A stretch of 64,000 nucleotides of DNA from Amycolatopsis balhimycina FH 1894. GTDB taxonomy: Bacteria; Actinomycetota; Actinomycetes; Mycobacteriales; Pseudonocardiaceae. The position numbers were made by a program, and so were the translations under genes. This document shows positions 44,191 through 52,102 of the stretch, one piece after another. Each line of letters starts with the position of its first letter. Within the stretch, counting starts at the first letter, position 1. The notes beneath the pieces are model-generated. The model saw only the letters and a program-made list of their open reading frames with translations, searched no databases and was not told the origin of the DNA. The DNA lies in contig NZ_KB913037.1 in NCBI RefSeq assembly GCF_000384295.1, forward strand, positions 8,691,507 to 8,755,506. Direction: 5' to 3'.

Positions 44191-44327
44191 TTGAAGGGTC
44201 GGCACGCGTGATCGCGAAGCCGGCACGCGTGATCAGAGCGACGACACGCCGAAAGGGCCCGCCTCGTGCGGTGTCGACCCTCCAATCACGCGAGTTGACC
44301 CTCTGATCACGCGAGTTGACCCTTCAA
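44191..44327. repeat. Composite hairpin of repeated GGGTC/GCGTGATC units
   Basis: Left half: two copies of CGGCACGCGTGATC (GGGTCGGCACGCGTGATC at about 44196, again at about 44220). Right half: ATCACGCGAGTTGACCCTC units in the opposite sense (about 44285-44325), so TTGAAGGGTC (44191) pairs with GACCCTTCAA at the end. The roughly 137-base region can fold into a long branched stem. It follows dgt and may be a terminator. Confidence 0.65.
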
Positions 44328-44435
44328 TCACGGGTGATGCCTCTTTCCGCACGGATGGGTGGGGGTTTTGTCGCCGGTGGGCGGGTTTGCGCGTGGCCGC
44401 CCGAGGGGGTCGACCGGTCCGGTACTCTCGCCCGC

Positions 44436-45530
44436 ATGGCCACGGACAGCCACCTCCGGTTCGCCCTCGCCGTCCACGCAGCCCTCGGTGCCGAGGGCGG
44501 GAACAGCTGTTTCTCGCCGTATTCGGTGGCCAGTGCGCTGACCCTGGCCGCGCGGGCCGCCCGGGGCCGGACCCGCGAGGAGCTGGTCGCGCTGCTCGGT
44601 GACCTGGACGAGCAGACCGCCCTGCTCAGGGAGGCCGCCCGGTTGGCGGAAGAGGCCCGCGGCGGGGAACCGCCCGAGCTGGCCGTCGCGAACACGCTGT
44701 GGGCAGACGACCGGCTCCCGCTCAAGGACTCCTTCAAGGCGGAGCTGGCCGGGTGGCCGGGAGCCGCCATCGCGAGCGCGCCCTTCCACGACGAGCCCGA
44801 GGCCGCTCGCGCCCTGATCAACGACGATGTCGGCCGCACGACGCGCGGGCTGATCCCGCGGCTGCTGCCGCCCGGCTCGATCGACGAAGACGTCGCGGCC
44901 GTGCTGGTCAACGCGTTGTATCTGAAGGCCGCGTGGAGGCTGCCGTTCCGGGAGGCCAACACCTCGGACGCGCCGTTCCACGCGCCGTCCGGCACCCGCG
45001 ACGTGCCGACCATGTGGCTCAGCGAGAGCGTCGGCTACGCGCACGCCGATGGCTGGCAGGCGGTGCGGCTGGTCGCGGCCGGAGGCCTGCAGACGTTGGT
45101 GCTGCTGCCCGACGGCGACCTCGCGGAAGCCGAGGCGGCCCTCGACCAGGCGGCGTTGACGAGCCTGCTCGACGGAATCCGCTTCAAGCCCGTGGAGCTC
45201 GCGCTCCCGAAAGTTTCGCTCGACCTGCCCAGCTCGCTGACCGGCGTGCTGCGCGGCCTCGGCGTGCGCACGATGTTCACCGACGAAGCGGACCTGGGCG
45301 GGCTCTCCCCGGACCCGCGGCTGACCGTGTCCGAGGTGCTGCACCAGGCCGTGCTGCGCGTCGACGAACAAGGCTTCGAGGGGGCCGCGGCCACCGCGGT
45401 GACGATGCGCCTCACCTCGATGATCATCGACGAACCGGTCGCCGTCACGGTGGACCGGCCGTTCCTGCTGCTGGTCCGGCACGCCGGCACCGGCGCGCTC
45501 TACTTCCTCGCCAGGGTGGTCGAACCGTGA
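44436..45530 (+). CDS. Serpin-family protease inhibitor
   Basis: A 364-residue bacterial serpin. Signatures: NSCFSPYSVASALTLAARAARGRTREEL at the N-terminus, NALYLKAAWRLPF, the breach segment VSEVLHQAVLRVDEQGFEGAAATAVTM with the small-residue hinge (EGAAATAV) typical of inhibitory serpins, and VDRPFLLLVRHAGTGALYFLARV at the end. No signal peptide is visible, so it may act inside the cell or be released otherwise. The ATG is preceded by only weak signals. It overlaps the membrane-protein gene by GTGA. Confidence 0.93.
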   Translation: MATDSHLRFALAVHAALGAEGGNSCFSPYSVASALTLAARAARGRTREELVALLGDLDEQTALLREAARLAEEARGGEPPELAVANTLWADDRLPLKDSFKAELAGWPGAAIASAPFHDEPEAARALINDDVGRTTRGLIPRLLPPGSIDEDVAAVLVNALYLKAAWRLPFREANTSDAPFHAPSGTRDVPTMWLSESVGYAHADGWQAVRLVAAGGLQTLVLLPDGDLAEAEAALDQAALTSLLDGIRFKPVELALPKVSLDLPSSLTGVLRGLGVRTMFTDEADLGGLSPDPRLTVSEVLHQAVLRVDEQGFEGAAATAVTMRLTSMIIDEPVAVTVDRPFLLLVRHAGTGALYFLARVVEP

Positions 45531-47338
45531 GCTTGAAGTCCGAAGCCGTTCCCGAACTCGTGCCACCCGCACCCGAACCCCCCGAAGGCCCGAAACGCTG
45601 GGCGTGGCAGGACTCCGCGATCGCCGGTGGGTACCTGCTGTTCACGATCCTGCTCTACAACGGGCTCTGGTTCGACCTCAAGCGCGGCTACCTCTGGAAC
45701 GGCGCGTCCGACCAGAGCCAGTGGGAGTGGTACTCGACGGTCGTCGCGAGGTCCGTCCTGCACTTCCAGAACCCGTTCACCACGGACCTGCAGAACTACC
45801 CGCTCGGCGTCAACATGGCGGCCAACGCGGCGATGTTCGGCCTGAACATCCCGCTCGCCCCGATCACGCTGACCTTCGGCGCGACGCTGACCTGGGCGAT
45901 CGTGCTCACCGCCGGCCTCGCCGGCACCGCGATCGGCTGGTACTGGGTGTTTTCGCGCCACCTGGTGCCCCACCGGACGGCGGCCGCCATCGGCGGGGCG
46001 TTCTGCGGCTTCGCCCCGCCGATGATCTCGCACGGCAACGCGCACCCGAACTTCGTCGTGCTGTTCGTGCTGCCGTTCATCGCGCTCAAGACCATCCAGA
46101 TCTCCCGCGGCGAGCGCCCGGTGCGTAACGGCGTCGTGCTCGGCCTGCTCGTCGCGTGGCAGATCCTGCTGGGCGAAGAGCCGCTGATGATCTTCGCGCT
46201 CACCTTCGTCGTGTTCGCGGTCGCGTACCTCATCCCGCACCGCGGCGAAATCCGCGGCATGCTGGCGCCGCTGGCCAAGGGCGTCGGCGTCGGCGCGGTC
46301 GTCGCGCTGCTGATCGCCGGATTCCCGTTGTACTAGCAGTTCTTCGGCCCGCAGAGCTTCCACTCGCTCCTGCACGGCCCGGCGGGCAACGACACGGCGG
46401 CGTTCACACGCTTCGCGACGCAGTCGATCGCCGGCGCGCCGGAGGCGGCCGCGGACGTGTCGATGAACCGCACCGAAGAGAACGCGTTCTTCGGCTGGCC
46501 GCTGATCGTGCTCATGGTGGTGCTCACGATCTGGCTGTGGCGCGACGTCGTGTCGCGGGCGCTCGCGATCACGATGTACGTCATGGCCGTGCTTTCGCTC
46601 GGCGTCGAGATCACCGTGGCGCACGACGACACCGGCATCCCCGGCCTGTGGAAGTGGCTGGGACAGCTGCCGCTCCTCGATTCGCTGCTCGAATCCCGGC
46701 TGGCGATGGGCTGCATCCCGGTGGTCGGCGCGCTCCTGGCGATCGCGACGCACCGCGTCTGGACGGCGGCGCCCGCACAGCCGGAGCCACTGGACGGCAA
46801 GCCGCCGTTCCCGCTGCGGATGATCTGGATCGGCGCGGTGGTGGCGGTGCTGCTCCCGATCGCGCCGACGGAGCTGGTGACGCACCAGCGCCCGCTCTCC
46901 CCACCCTTCTTCGCCGACGGCATCTGGCGCCAGTACGTCGCTCCCGGCGGTTCGCTCGTCCCGGTCCCGCTGCCGAGCACCGGGGAGGCCGAGCCGCTGC
47001 ACTGGCAGGTCGACGCGGGCCTCGGCTACCCGATGCCGGAGGGCTACTTCGTCGGCCCGACCTCGCCGGACGACCGCCGCGGCCGGTACGGCGCGCTGCC
47101 GCGGCCGACGTCGGACCTGTTCGCGGAGGTGGAACGCACCGGCCAGGCGGCGGAGGTCACCGAGGCCGACCGCACCCAGGCCCTCGCGGACCTGCGGTAC
47201 TGGAACGCGGACGTGCTGGTGGTCGGGCCGCGGCAGAACCAGGAAGCCCTGAAGTCCACTGTGGAGCTGCTGCTGCGGAAGCCGGCGGAGTTCGTCGGCG
47301 GGGTGTGGGTCTGGGACGTCCGCCCGCTGACGGCGTGA
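45527..47338 (+). pseudogene. Polytopic membrane protein with in-frame TAG (interrupted)
   Basis: A continuous frame of about 603 codons is broken by TAG at 46334-46336, after 269 codons (..AGFPLY / QFFGPQSF..). The family sequence around this point reads PLYWQFFGP as I recall, so a TGG-to-TAG change is likely. Upstream are helices with FNIPLAPITLTF-like segments (SRHLVPHRTAAAIGGAFCGF); downstream are more helices and a C-terminal soluble domain (WKWLGQLPLL ... VWVWDVRPLTA). It resembles GT-C-type membrane glycosyltransferases. GTG overlaps the serpin stop. Sequencing error or a real null allele. Confidence 0.85.
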
Positions 47339-47353
47339 GTGGAGTCGGCGCTC

Positions 47354-47890
47354 GTGACCTCCGTGGACGAACAGGGCCGGCCCGAGCCGCCCCTCGACGG
47401 TGACGAAACCGCGACCCTGCTCGGTTTCCTCGACTTCCACCGCGCGACCCTGGCCTGGAAGTGCGCCGGACTGGACGCCGCGGGCCTGCGCGCGACGCAC
47501 CCGCCGGCCACGATGACGCTCGGCGGGCTGCTCAAGCACCTGGCCTACGTGGAAGACCACTGGTTCTCCCACGTGCTGGCCGGCCGCCCGCGGATGGCTC
47601 CCTTCGACGCGATCGACTGGACGGCCACGCCGGACTGGGACTGGGAATCCGCCGCGGACGACACCCCGGAGCAGCTGCGCGAACTCTGGGCGGCCGCCGT
47701 CGAGCGCTCGCGGGCGGCGGTGGCGGAAGCACTGGTGAACGGCGGCCTGGGGCAGCGGGCCCGGCGCCCCACGCGGGCGGGCAGCACGACCCTGCGCTGG
47801 ATCCTGGTCCACCTGGTCGAGGAGTACAGCCGCCACAACGGCCACGCGGACCTGATCCGCGAGTCGATCGACGGCCGCACGGGGGAGTAG
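47354..47890 (+). CDS. DinB/DUF664-family protein
   Basis: A protein of about 178 residues of the DinB-like four-helix superfamily (DUF664, mycothiol- or bacillithiol-dependent enzymes). Pattern: LLGFLDFHRATLAWKCAGLDAAGLRATHPPATMTLGGLLKHLAYVEDHWF, then the C-terminal LRWILVHLVEEYSRHNGHADLIRE with the His/Glu metal ligands. Start: GTG 47354 gives VTSVDEQG; GTG 47339 is also possible. Confidence 0.88.
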   Translation: MTSVDEQGRPEPPLDGDETATLLGFLDFHRATLAWKCAGLDAAGLRATHPPATMTLGGLLKHLAYVEDHWFSHVLAGRPRMAPFDAIDWTATPDWDWESAADDTPEQLRELWAAAVERSRAAVAEALVNGGLGQRARRPTRAGSTTLRWILVHLVEEYSRHNGHADLIRESIDGRTGE

Positions 47891-48235
47891 TCAGCTCCCG
47901 CGCCGGGCGATCTGGAAGACGTTGCCGAACGGGTCGCGGACCATCGCGCGCCGGTCGCCGTAGGGCATCTCCGCCGGTTCCTCCAGGCTCGTCGCGCCGC
48001 AGCCGAGGGCGCGGCGGTACGTTGCGTCGGCGTCCGCCACGGAGATGTGGAGGAACGCCGGGAACAACGCACGCTCACCTTCGGCCGACACCATGATCAG
48101 CGAGTCGCCGATGCGGAGCTCGGCGGGCCGGCCGCTCTCGACCTCGCCCGTGGCACCGAAAACCGTGCGCAGGAAGGCGACCGCGGCGGCGAGGTCGCCG
48201 ACCACCAGCCGCGGGACCACCGTCGGGAATGTCAT
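47891..48235 (-). CDS. VOC (glyoxalase/bleomycin-resistance) family protein
   Basis: A 114-residue single VOC fold: VPRLVVGDLAAAVAFLRTVFGA, ADATYRRALGCGATSLEEPAEMPYGDRRAMVRDPFGNVFQIARR. Metal-binding residues are typical of the superfamily, substrate unknown. Its stop abuts the convergent DinB gene. Isolated on the minus strand between DinB and TetR genes. Confidence 0.9.
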   Translation of the reverse strand: MTFPTVVPRLVVGDLAAAVAFLRTVFGATGEVESGRPAELRIGDSLIMVSAEGERALFPAFLHISVADADATYRRALGCGATSLEEPAEMPYGDRRAMVRDPFGNVFQIARRGS

Positions 48236-48274
48236 ACCCGCCCACCCAAGCCGGTTCCGGCCGGGCGCACAAGC

Positions 48275-48874
48275 CTAAGCGCGCAGGCCCACCAGCTTGA
48301 CCAGGAACCGGTCCAGCTGGCCGACCGCGGGCGGCCAGGGCAGGTCGGGCTCGTTGATCCGCTGGGCCAGCATGCCGTTGACGGCCGTCCGCAGGTCGAT
48401 CGCGACGATCGCGGCGTCATCGGCCGGGGCCACGCCCGCGTCCATGCACCGCTGGACCGCCTCGGTCGTGCGGGCGACCATGATCTCCTTGAACGGCATC
48501 CCGTGGCGCCGGTGGACCTTGCTCTCGTGCAGCACCTTGTAGAGCCCGGAATGCTCCTGCGCCCACGCAGCCTGCGCCAGGATCCGGGCGCGCAGCGCGG
48601 CGGCCGGGCCGGGGGCCGCCGCGGCGGCCTCGTCGCCGGCGCCCACGAGCTCCTCGTGGCAGCGCTGCATCGCGGCCAGCACGAGGGCGTCGCGGTCCGG
48701 GAAGTGCAGGTAGACCGACGTCGCCGCGATCGACACCTCGCGGGCGACGGCTCGCAGGGACAGCGCCTCGTCGTCGGCGAGCTCGTCGAGCATCCGGACG
48801 GCGGCCGTGACGATCTCTTCGCGCAGCAGCTCGCCCTTGCCGCGGGCGTTCGGCCGGCGTCTGGTCTCTTCCAT
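48275..48874 (-). CDS. TetR-family transcriptional regulator
   Basis: A 199-residue TetR repressor: helix-turn-helix EEIVTAAVRMLDELADDEALSLRAVAREVSIAATSVYLHFPDRDALVLAAM (about residues 19-68) and a ligand domain with WAQEHSGLYKVLHESKVHRRH. It is divergent from a two-domain CMD-family gene, with palindromes in the 100-base gap (48905-48947). It presumably represses that gene and itself. Confidence 0.93.
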   Translation of the reverse strand: MEETRRRPNARGKGELLREEIVTAAVRMLDELADDEALSLRAVAREVSIAATSVYLHFPDRDALVLAAMQRCHEELVGAGDEAAAAAPGPAAALRARILAQAAWAQEHSGLYKVLHESKVHRRHGMPFKEIMVARTTEAVQRCMDAGVAPADDAAIVAIDLRTAVNGMLAQRINEPDLPWPPAVGQLDRFLVKLVGLRA

Positions 48875-48904
48875 TGTGGCCCAGTGTAGCTGGACACCCT
48901 TTGC

Positions 48905-48947
48905 GCTACAGGTGTAGTGTCAATTGCACTACGGCTGTAGCGCTACA
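48905..48947. promoter_or_regulatory. Overlapping palindromes, probable TetR operators
   Basis: GCTACAGGTGTAGTG (48905-48919) and CACTACGGCTGTAGC (48927-48941) form a 15-bp inverted repeat with two mismatches around TCAATTG. Overlapping its right arm is the perfect palindrome TGTAGCGCTACA (48936-48947). They lie midway between the divergent TetR and CMD genes, a typical operator position. Confidence 0.7.
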
Positions 48948-48974
48948 AACGTTCACAAAACTGAGGAGTGAAAC

Positions 48975-49685
48975 TTGACCACCACCGAAGCGCCCACGAA
49001 CCTCGAACGGCTGGCCGCGCTCGACCCGGTGTTCGCCCAGATGGTCGGAGCAACCGCCCGGTACGTCCGTTCGATCCCCGAGTTGACCGACCGCGAGAAG
49101 ACCTTCCTGTGCGTCACGGCCGACGTCTGCCAGGCGAGCCTCGGCCTGGCGTTCACCGCGCACGTGCGGGCCGGGCTCGCGGCCGGGGTGTCCACCGCGG
49201 ACATCCGGGAACTGCTGCGGTTCGTCTCGTACGACTGCGGCTACCACGCCGCGACCGCCGGCATCGAGCGGATCACCGAGCTCGAGGTGGAACTCGGCCT
49301 GCCACGTCCGGACGCCGAACTCCTGGCCCCGGAACTGGTGTCGACCGGGCCGGACGCGGCACCCAGCCCGCTGCCGGACCCGGTGCGGGCCCGGTTGACC
49401 GAGCTGGACCCGCACTTCACCGGCTATTTCGACCTGCAGTCGCGGATGCGTACCGGCCACGGCCCCGGCACGCTCAGCGAACGCGAGCGTGGCCTGGTCA
49501 GCCTCAGTGTCGACGTCCACTACCAGACCCTGGCCGACACCTTCCGCGCGCACGTCGGACGCGCGCTGCGGGGCGGCGCGGCGCCGGAGGACGTCCGCGC
49601 GGCCCTGCGGTTCAACGCCCAGTTCGGCGTCACCCGAGCGTGGCACGCCTGGGAAGCGCTGAACGAAATCCTGGCCGGGAGCTAG
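48975..49685 (+). CDS. Tandem carboxymuconolactone-decarboxylase-like protein
   Basis: A 236-residue protein with two CMD/AhpD-like domains: TDREKTFLCVTADVCQASLGLAFTAHVRAGL and SERERGLVSLSVDVHYQTLADTFRAHVGRAL. The AhpD CxxC disulfide motif is absent, so a peroxidase role is unlikely. TTG start at 48975 with GAGGAG upstream. It is divergent from TetR, and converges with the MarR gene (4-base overlap of stops). Function unclear. Confidence 0.85.
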   Translation: MTTTEAPTNLERLAALDPVFAQMVGATARYVRSIPELTDREKTFLCVTADVCQASLGLAFTAHVRAGLAAGVSTADIRELLRFVSYDCGYHAATAGIERITELEVELGLPRPDAELLAPELVSTGPDAAPSPLPDPVRARLTELDPHFTGYFDLQSRMRTGHGPGTLSERERGLVSLSVDVHYQTLADTFRAHVGRALRGGAAPEDVRAALRFNAQFGVTRAWHAWEALNEILAGS

Positions 49686-50131
49686 CCGAGGACCTCGTCC
49701 GCGAGCCGGCTCAGGTAGCCCGCGAAGCGATCGCGGTCCTCCGCGGGCCAATGGCCCACCAGTGCTTCGAACGCCTGACGTTGGTGGGCCTGCGAAGCCT
49801 CGAGAAACTCCTTCGCCGTGTCAGTCAGGGTTAGGACCGCGCGGCGCGCGTCGCGGGTCGATGTCGAGCGCGCTACGAAGCCTTCTCGCGCTGCTTCGCT
49901 CACCATCCGGCTGGCCACCGAGCGGTCGATGCCCAGCTGGCGTGCCACGTCCGCGACGGTCACCTCGTCGCCGGCCGCGCCGTCGATCGCCTGGATGACG
50001 AAGAGGTTCGGCACCGTCCACGACGGCGGCGCGTCGGCGGCGAACCGCTCGACGACGTCCGGGGCCCACTGGCGCGCCCAGTGGCGGACCAGGCGGAACA
50101 GTGCCGGGCCGCCCTCGCTTGATGTGTGCAT
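49682..50131 (-). CDS. MarR-family transcriptional regulator
   Basis: A 149-residue MarR repressor: helix-turn-helix EVTVADVARQLGIDRSVASRMVSEAAREGFVARSTSTRDARRAVLTLTDTAKEFL. ATG 50131 is the plausible start; a longer frame lies upstream but only by overlap with the divergent MFS gene. Start codons of the two genes are 24 bases apart inside an inverted repeat, implying autoregulation and control of the efflux gene. Confidence 0.92.
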   Translation of the reverse strand: MHTSSEGGPALFRLVRHWARQWAPDVVERFAADAPPSWTVPNLFVIQAIDGAAGDEVTVADVARQLGIDRSVASRMVSEAAREGFVARSTSTRDARRAVLTLTDTAKEFLEASQAHQRQAFEALVGHWPAEDRDRFAGYLSRLADEVLG

Positions 50132-50161
50132 AAGGCACGTTATAACGTGTGCTTTATGCAC
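50126..50161. promoter_or_regulatory. MarR/MFS operator-like nested palindrome
   Basis: Inner perfect palindrome CACGTTATAACGTG at 50136-50149, inside an outer repeat GTGCATAA (50126-50133) / TTATGCAC (50154-50161). The outer arms contain both start codons. This is typical of MarR operators; here it sits between and across the coding starts. Confidence 0.8.
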
Positions 50162-51511
50162 GCATCTCGGAACCTCGCCTACGCGGGTCTCCTGCTCGGC
50201 ATGGCCATGGCCCAGCTGGACGGCCTGGTCCTCACCGCGGCCCTGCCGTCGATCGGCGCCGATCTGCACGCCCGGACCGGGCTCGTCGCGGTCACCGCCG
50301 CCGGCCTGCTGACCCTGACCGTCGCGACGCCGCTGCACGGCAGGCTCGGTGATCTGTACGGCCGCCGGGTCACCTTCGCGCTGTCGGTCCTCGTGTTCGC
50401 CGCCGCTTCCGCGTGGTGCGCTGCCGCACCCGGCGTCGGTTCGCTGATCGCCGCCCGCGCGCTGCAGGGGCTGGGCGGCAGCGGCCTGATCGTCACGGCG
50501 ATGAGCGCGCTCGGCGAGCTGTTCGAGCGCGACGAGCTGCTACGCCGCCAAGGCTGGCAGACGGCCGTCTTCGCGGCCGCCACCCTCGGCGGGCCGCCGC
50601 TGGGCGGCCTGCTCGCGGCCGGTCCCGGCTGGCGGTGGATCTTCCTGGTCAACCTGCCCCTGAGCGTGCCCGCCCTGGTGCTCGGGTGGCGTGGGCTGCC
50701 CGCGAAACCGCGCCGGGAGAAGGAAGAATTCGACGTCCCGGGCAGCGTGCTGCTGACCGTCGCGGGTGCCGCCGTCGTCGCGCTCGGCACGGTCGACGCC
50801 CTCGCTCGCAGTCCACTGTGGACGCCGGTGTTGCTCGCAACGACCGTGGTGGCGGGGTTTCTGTTCCTCCGGCGGCAGCGCCGCACGCCGAGCCCGCTGA
50901 TCTCCCCGAAGGTGTTCGCGGACGCCGTCCTCAAGCGCGCGGTGGTGGTCAACGGCCTGGCGGGCGCGGCGCTCTACGGCACCTTCACCTACGTCGCGCT
51001 GGCCGCGGCCCTGGCCGCGGGCGCGGCGGGCACCGGACTGCTGCTCGTGGCCATGACCGCGGGGCAGCTCGTGCTGTCGGCGTCCTTCGCCGCACTGGCC
51101 CGGCGGCACCCGGGAATGACGGCGTGGGGCCGGTTCGGCTGCCTGCTCGGCACCGCGGGACTGGCCGCGATCGCCGGTGCGGCGGCATTCGAAGGCACGC
51201 CATGGCTTCTCGCGCCGGGCCTGTTCGCGATCGGCGCGGCCTTCGCCGTCTGCACCTCCGCCTACACCGTCCTCGGCCAGACCCGGGCGGACCGGGCGCT
51301 GCTGGGCGTCACGCTGGGGTCGCTGACCTTCGCCAGGCAGGCCGGCGGCCTGGCCGGGGCCGCGGTGTTCGGCTGGCTCGCGCTGGTCACGACCGGCGGG
51401 CTGGCCGCGCCGGGCCTGACCGTCGTGTTCGCCGCGGCCGCCCTGACGATGCTGGTGGCGTGGCTCACGGCGCCGGTTGTCACACCTGCGGGCGCCGTCT
51501 CGTCCAGGTGA
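50156..51511 (+). CDS. MFS-family (DHA2-type) drug exporter
   Basis: A 451-residue transporter with 12-14 membrane helices. Motif A variant GRLGDLYGRRVTF, motif C-like GGPPLGGLLAAGPGWRWIFLVNLPL and the DHA2-like opening LDGLVLTAALPSIGADL are present. It is divergently transcribed from MarR and probably repressed by it. ATG 50156 has no space for a conventional leader. Its last 34 bases contain an ECF41-type promoter. Confidence 0.92.
   Translation: MHASRNLAYAGLLLGMAMAQLDGLVLTAALPSIGADLHARTGLVAVTAAGLLTLTVATPLHGRLGDLYGRRVTFALSVLVFAAASAWCAAAPGVGSLIAARALQGLGGSGLIVTAMSALGELFERDELLRRQGWQTAVFAAATLGGPPLGGLLAAGPGWRWIFLVNLPLSVPALVLGWRGLPAKPRREKEEFDVPGSVLLTVAGAAVVALGTVDALARSPLWTPVLLATTVVAGFLFLRRQRRTPSPLISPKVFADAVLKRAVVVNGLAGAALYGTFTYVALAAALAAGAAGTGLLLVAMTAGQLVLSASFAALARRHPGMTAWGRFGCLLGTAGLAAIAGAAAFEGTPWLLAPGLFAIGAAFAVCTSAYTVLGQTRADRALLGVTLGSLTFARQAGGLAGAAVFGWLALVTTGGLAAPGLTVVFAAAALTMLVAWLTAPVVTPAGAVSSR
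51478..51504 (+). promoter_or_regulatory. ECF41-type promoter for the CMD gene
   Basis: TGTCACA (51478-51484), a 16-base spacer and CGTC (51501-51504) exactly match the ECF41 consensus TGTCACA-N16-CGTC as I recall it. It lies inside the last codons of the MFS gene, 32 bases before the ATG of the CMD gene, whose convergent neighbour encodes an ECF41 sigma factor. Confidence 0.8.
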
Positions 51512-51535
51512 CAAACCGAGACGAAGGAGACCGCA

Positions 51536-52102
51536 ATGCCGCGCATCACCGCGAAGAAGACCGCCGAAGCCGGACCGGTCGTCAAGCTGCTCTACCGGAT
51601 CGCCGGCCGCCGCTACGGCGCGGTGCCGGAACCGATGGCCGTCACCGCGCACCACGCGGGCCTGCTGCGGGCGAACGTCGTGCACGAACTGCTCGTGGAG
51701 CGCGCGTCGAAGAAGCTGCCGCCGAACGTGCGCGAGCTCGCCGTCTACCGGGTCGCGACCCGGATCGGCTGCTCGTGGTGCGTCGACTTCGGCACCATGC
51801 TGCAGAAGCACGGCGGCCTCGACATCGAACGGCTCACGAAGGTCGACGACTACGCCACCTCGCCCGCGTTCACCCACCAGGAGCGGCTCGCGATCGCCTA
51901 CGCCGACGCGATGTCCGCCGACCGGGTGACGGTGACCGACGAGCAGGTCGCCGAACTCGAGCGCGAGTTCGGCCGCGACGGCGTCGTCGAGCTGACCTAC
52001 CAGATCGCGCTGGAGAACTCCCGCGCCCGGATGAACAGCGCGCTCGGCATCGTCGACCAGGGCTTCACCTCCGGCGACGCGTGCCGGGTCCCGCTCCCGT
52101 AG
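51536..52102 (+). CDS. AhpD-like carboxymuconolactone decarboxylase family protein (ECF41 partner)
   Basis: A 188-residue CMD/AhpD-like protein with the redox motif CSWC in RVATRIGCSWCVDFGTM. ATG 51536 follows GAAGGAGA. ECF41 sigma genes are commonly adjacent to CMD, oxidoreductase or epimerase genes (COE genes), which they transcribe; the promoter above and the convergent ECF41 gene fit that. The 3' ends of the two genes overlap by 38 bases. Confidence 0.9.
   Translation: MPRITAKKTAEAGPVVKLLYRIAGRRYGAVPEPMAVTAHHAGLLRANVVHELLVERASKKLPPNVRELAVYRVATRIGCSWCVDFGTMLQKHGGLDIERLTKVDDYATSPAFTHQERLAIAYADAMSADRVTVTDEQVAELEREFGRDGVVELTYQIALENSRARMNSALGIVDQGFTSGDACRVPLP

Noticed and set aside
45500..47845. 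Long minus-strand frame (781 codons) opposite the interrupted membrane gene
   Set aside because: Shadow frame rich in Arg/His, spans three real genes and has no Shine-Dalgarno.
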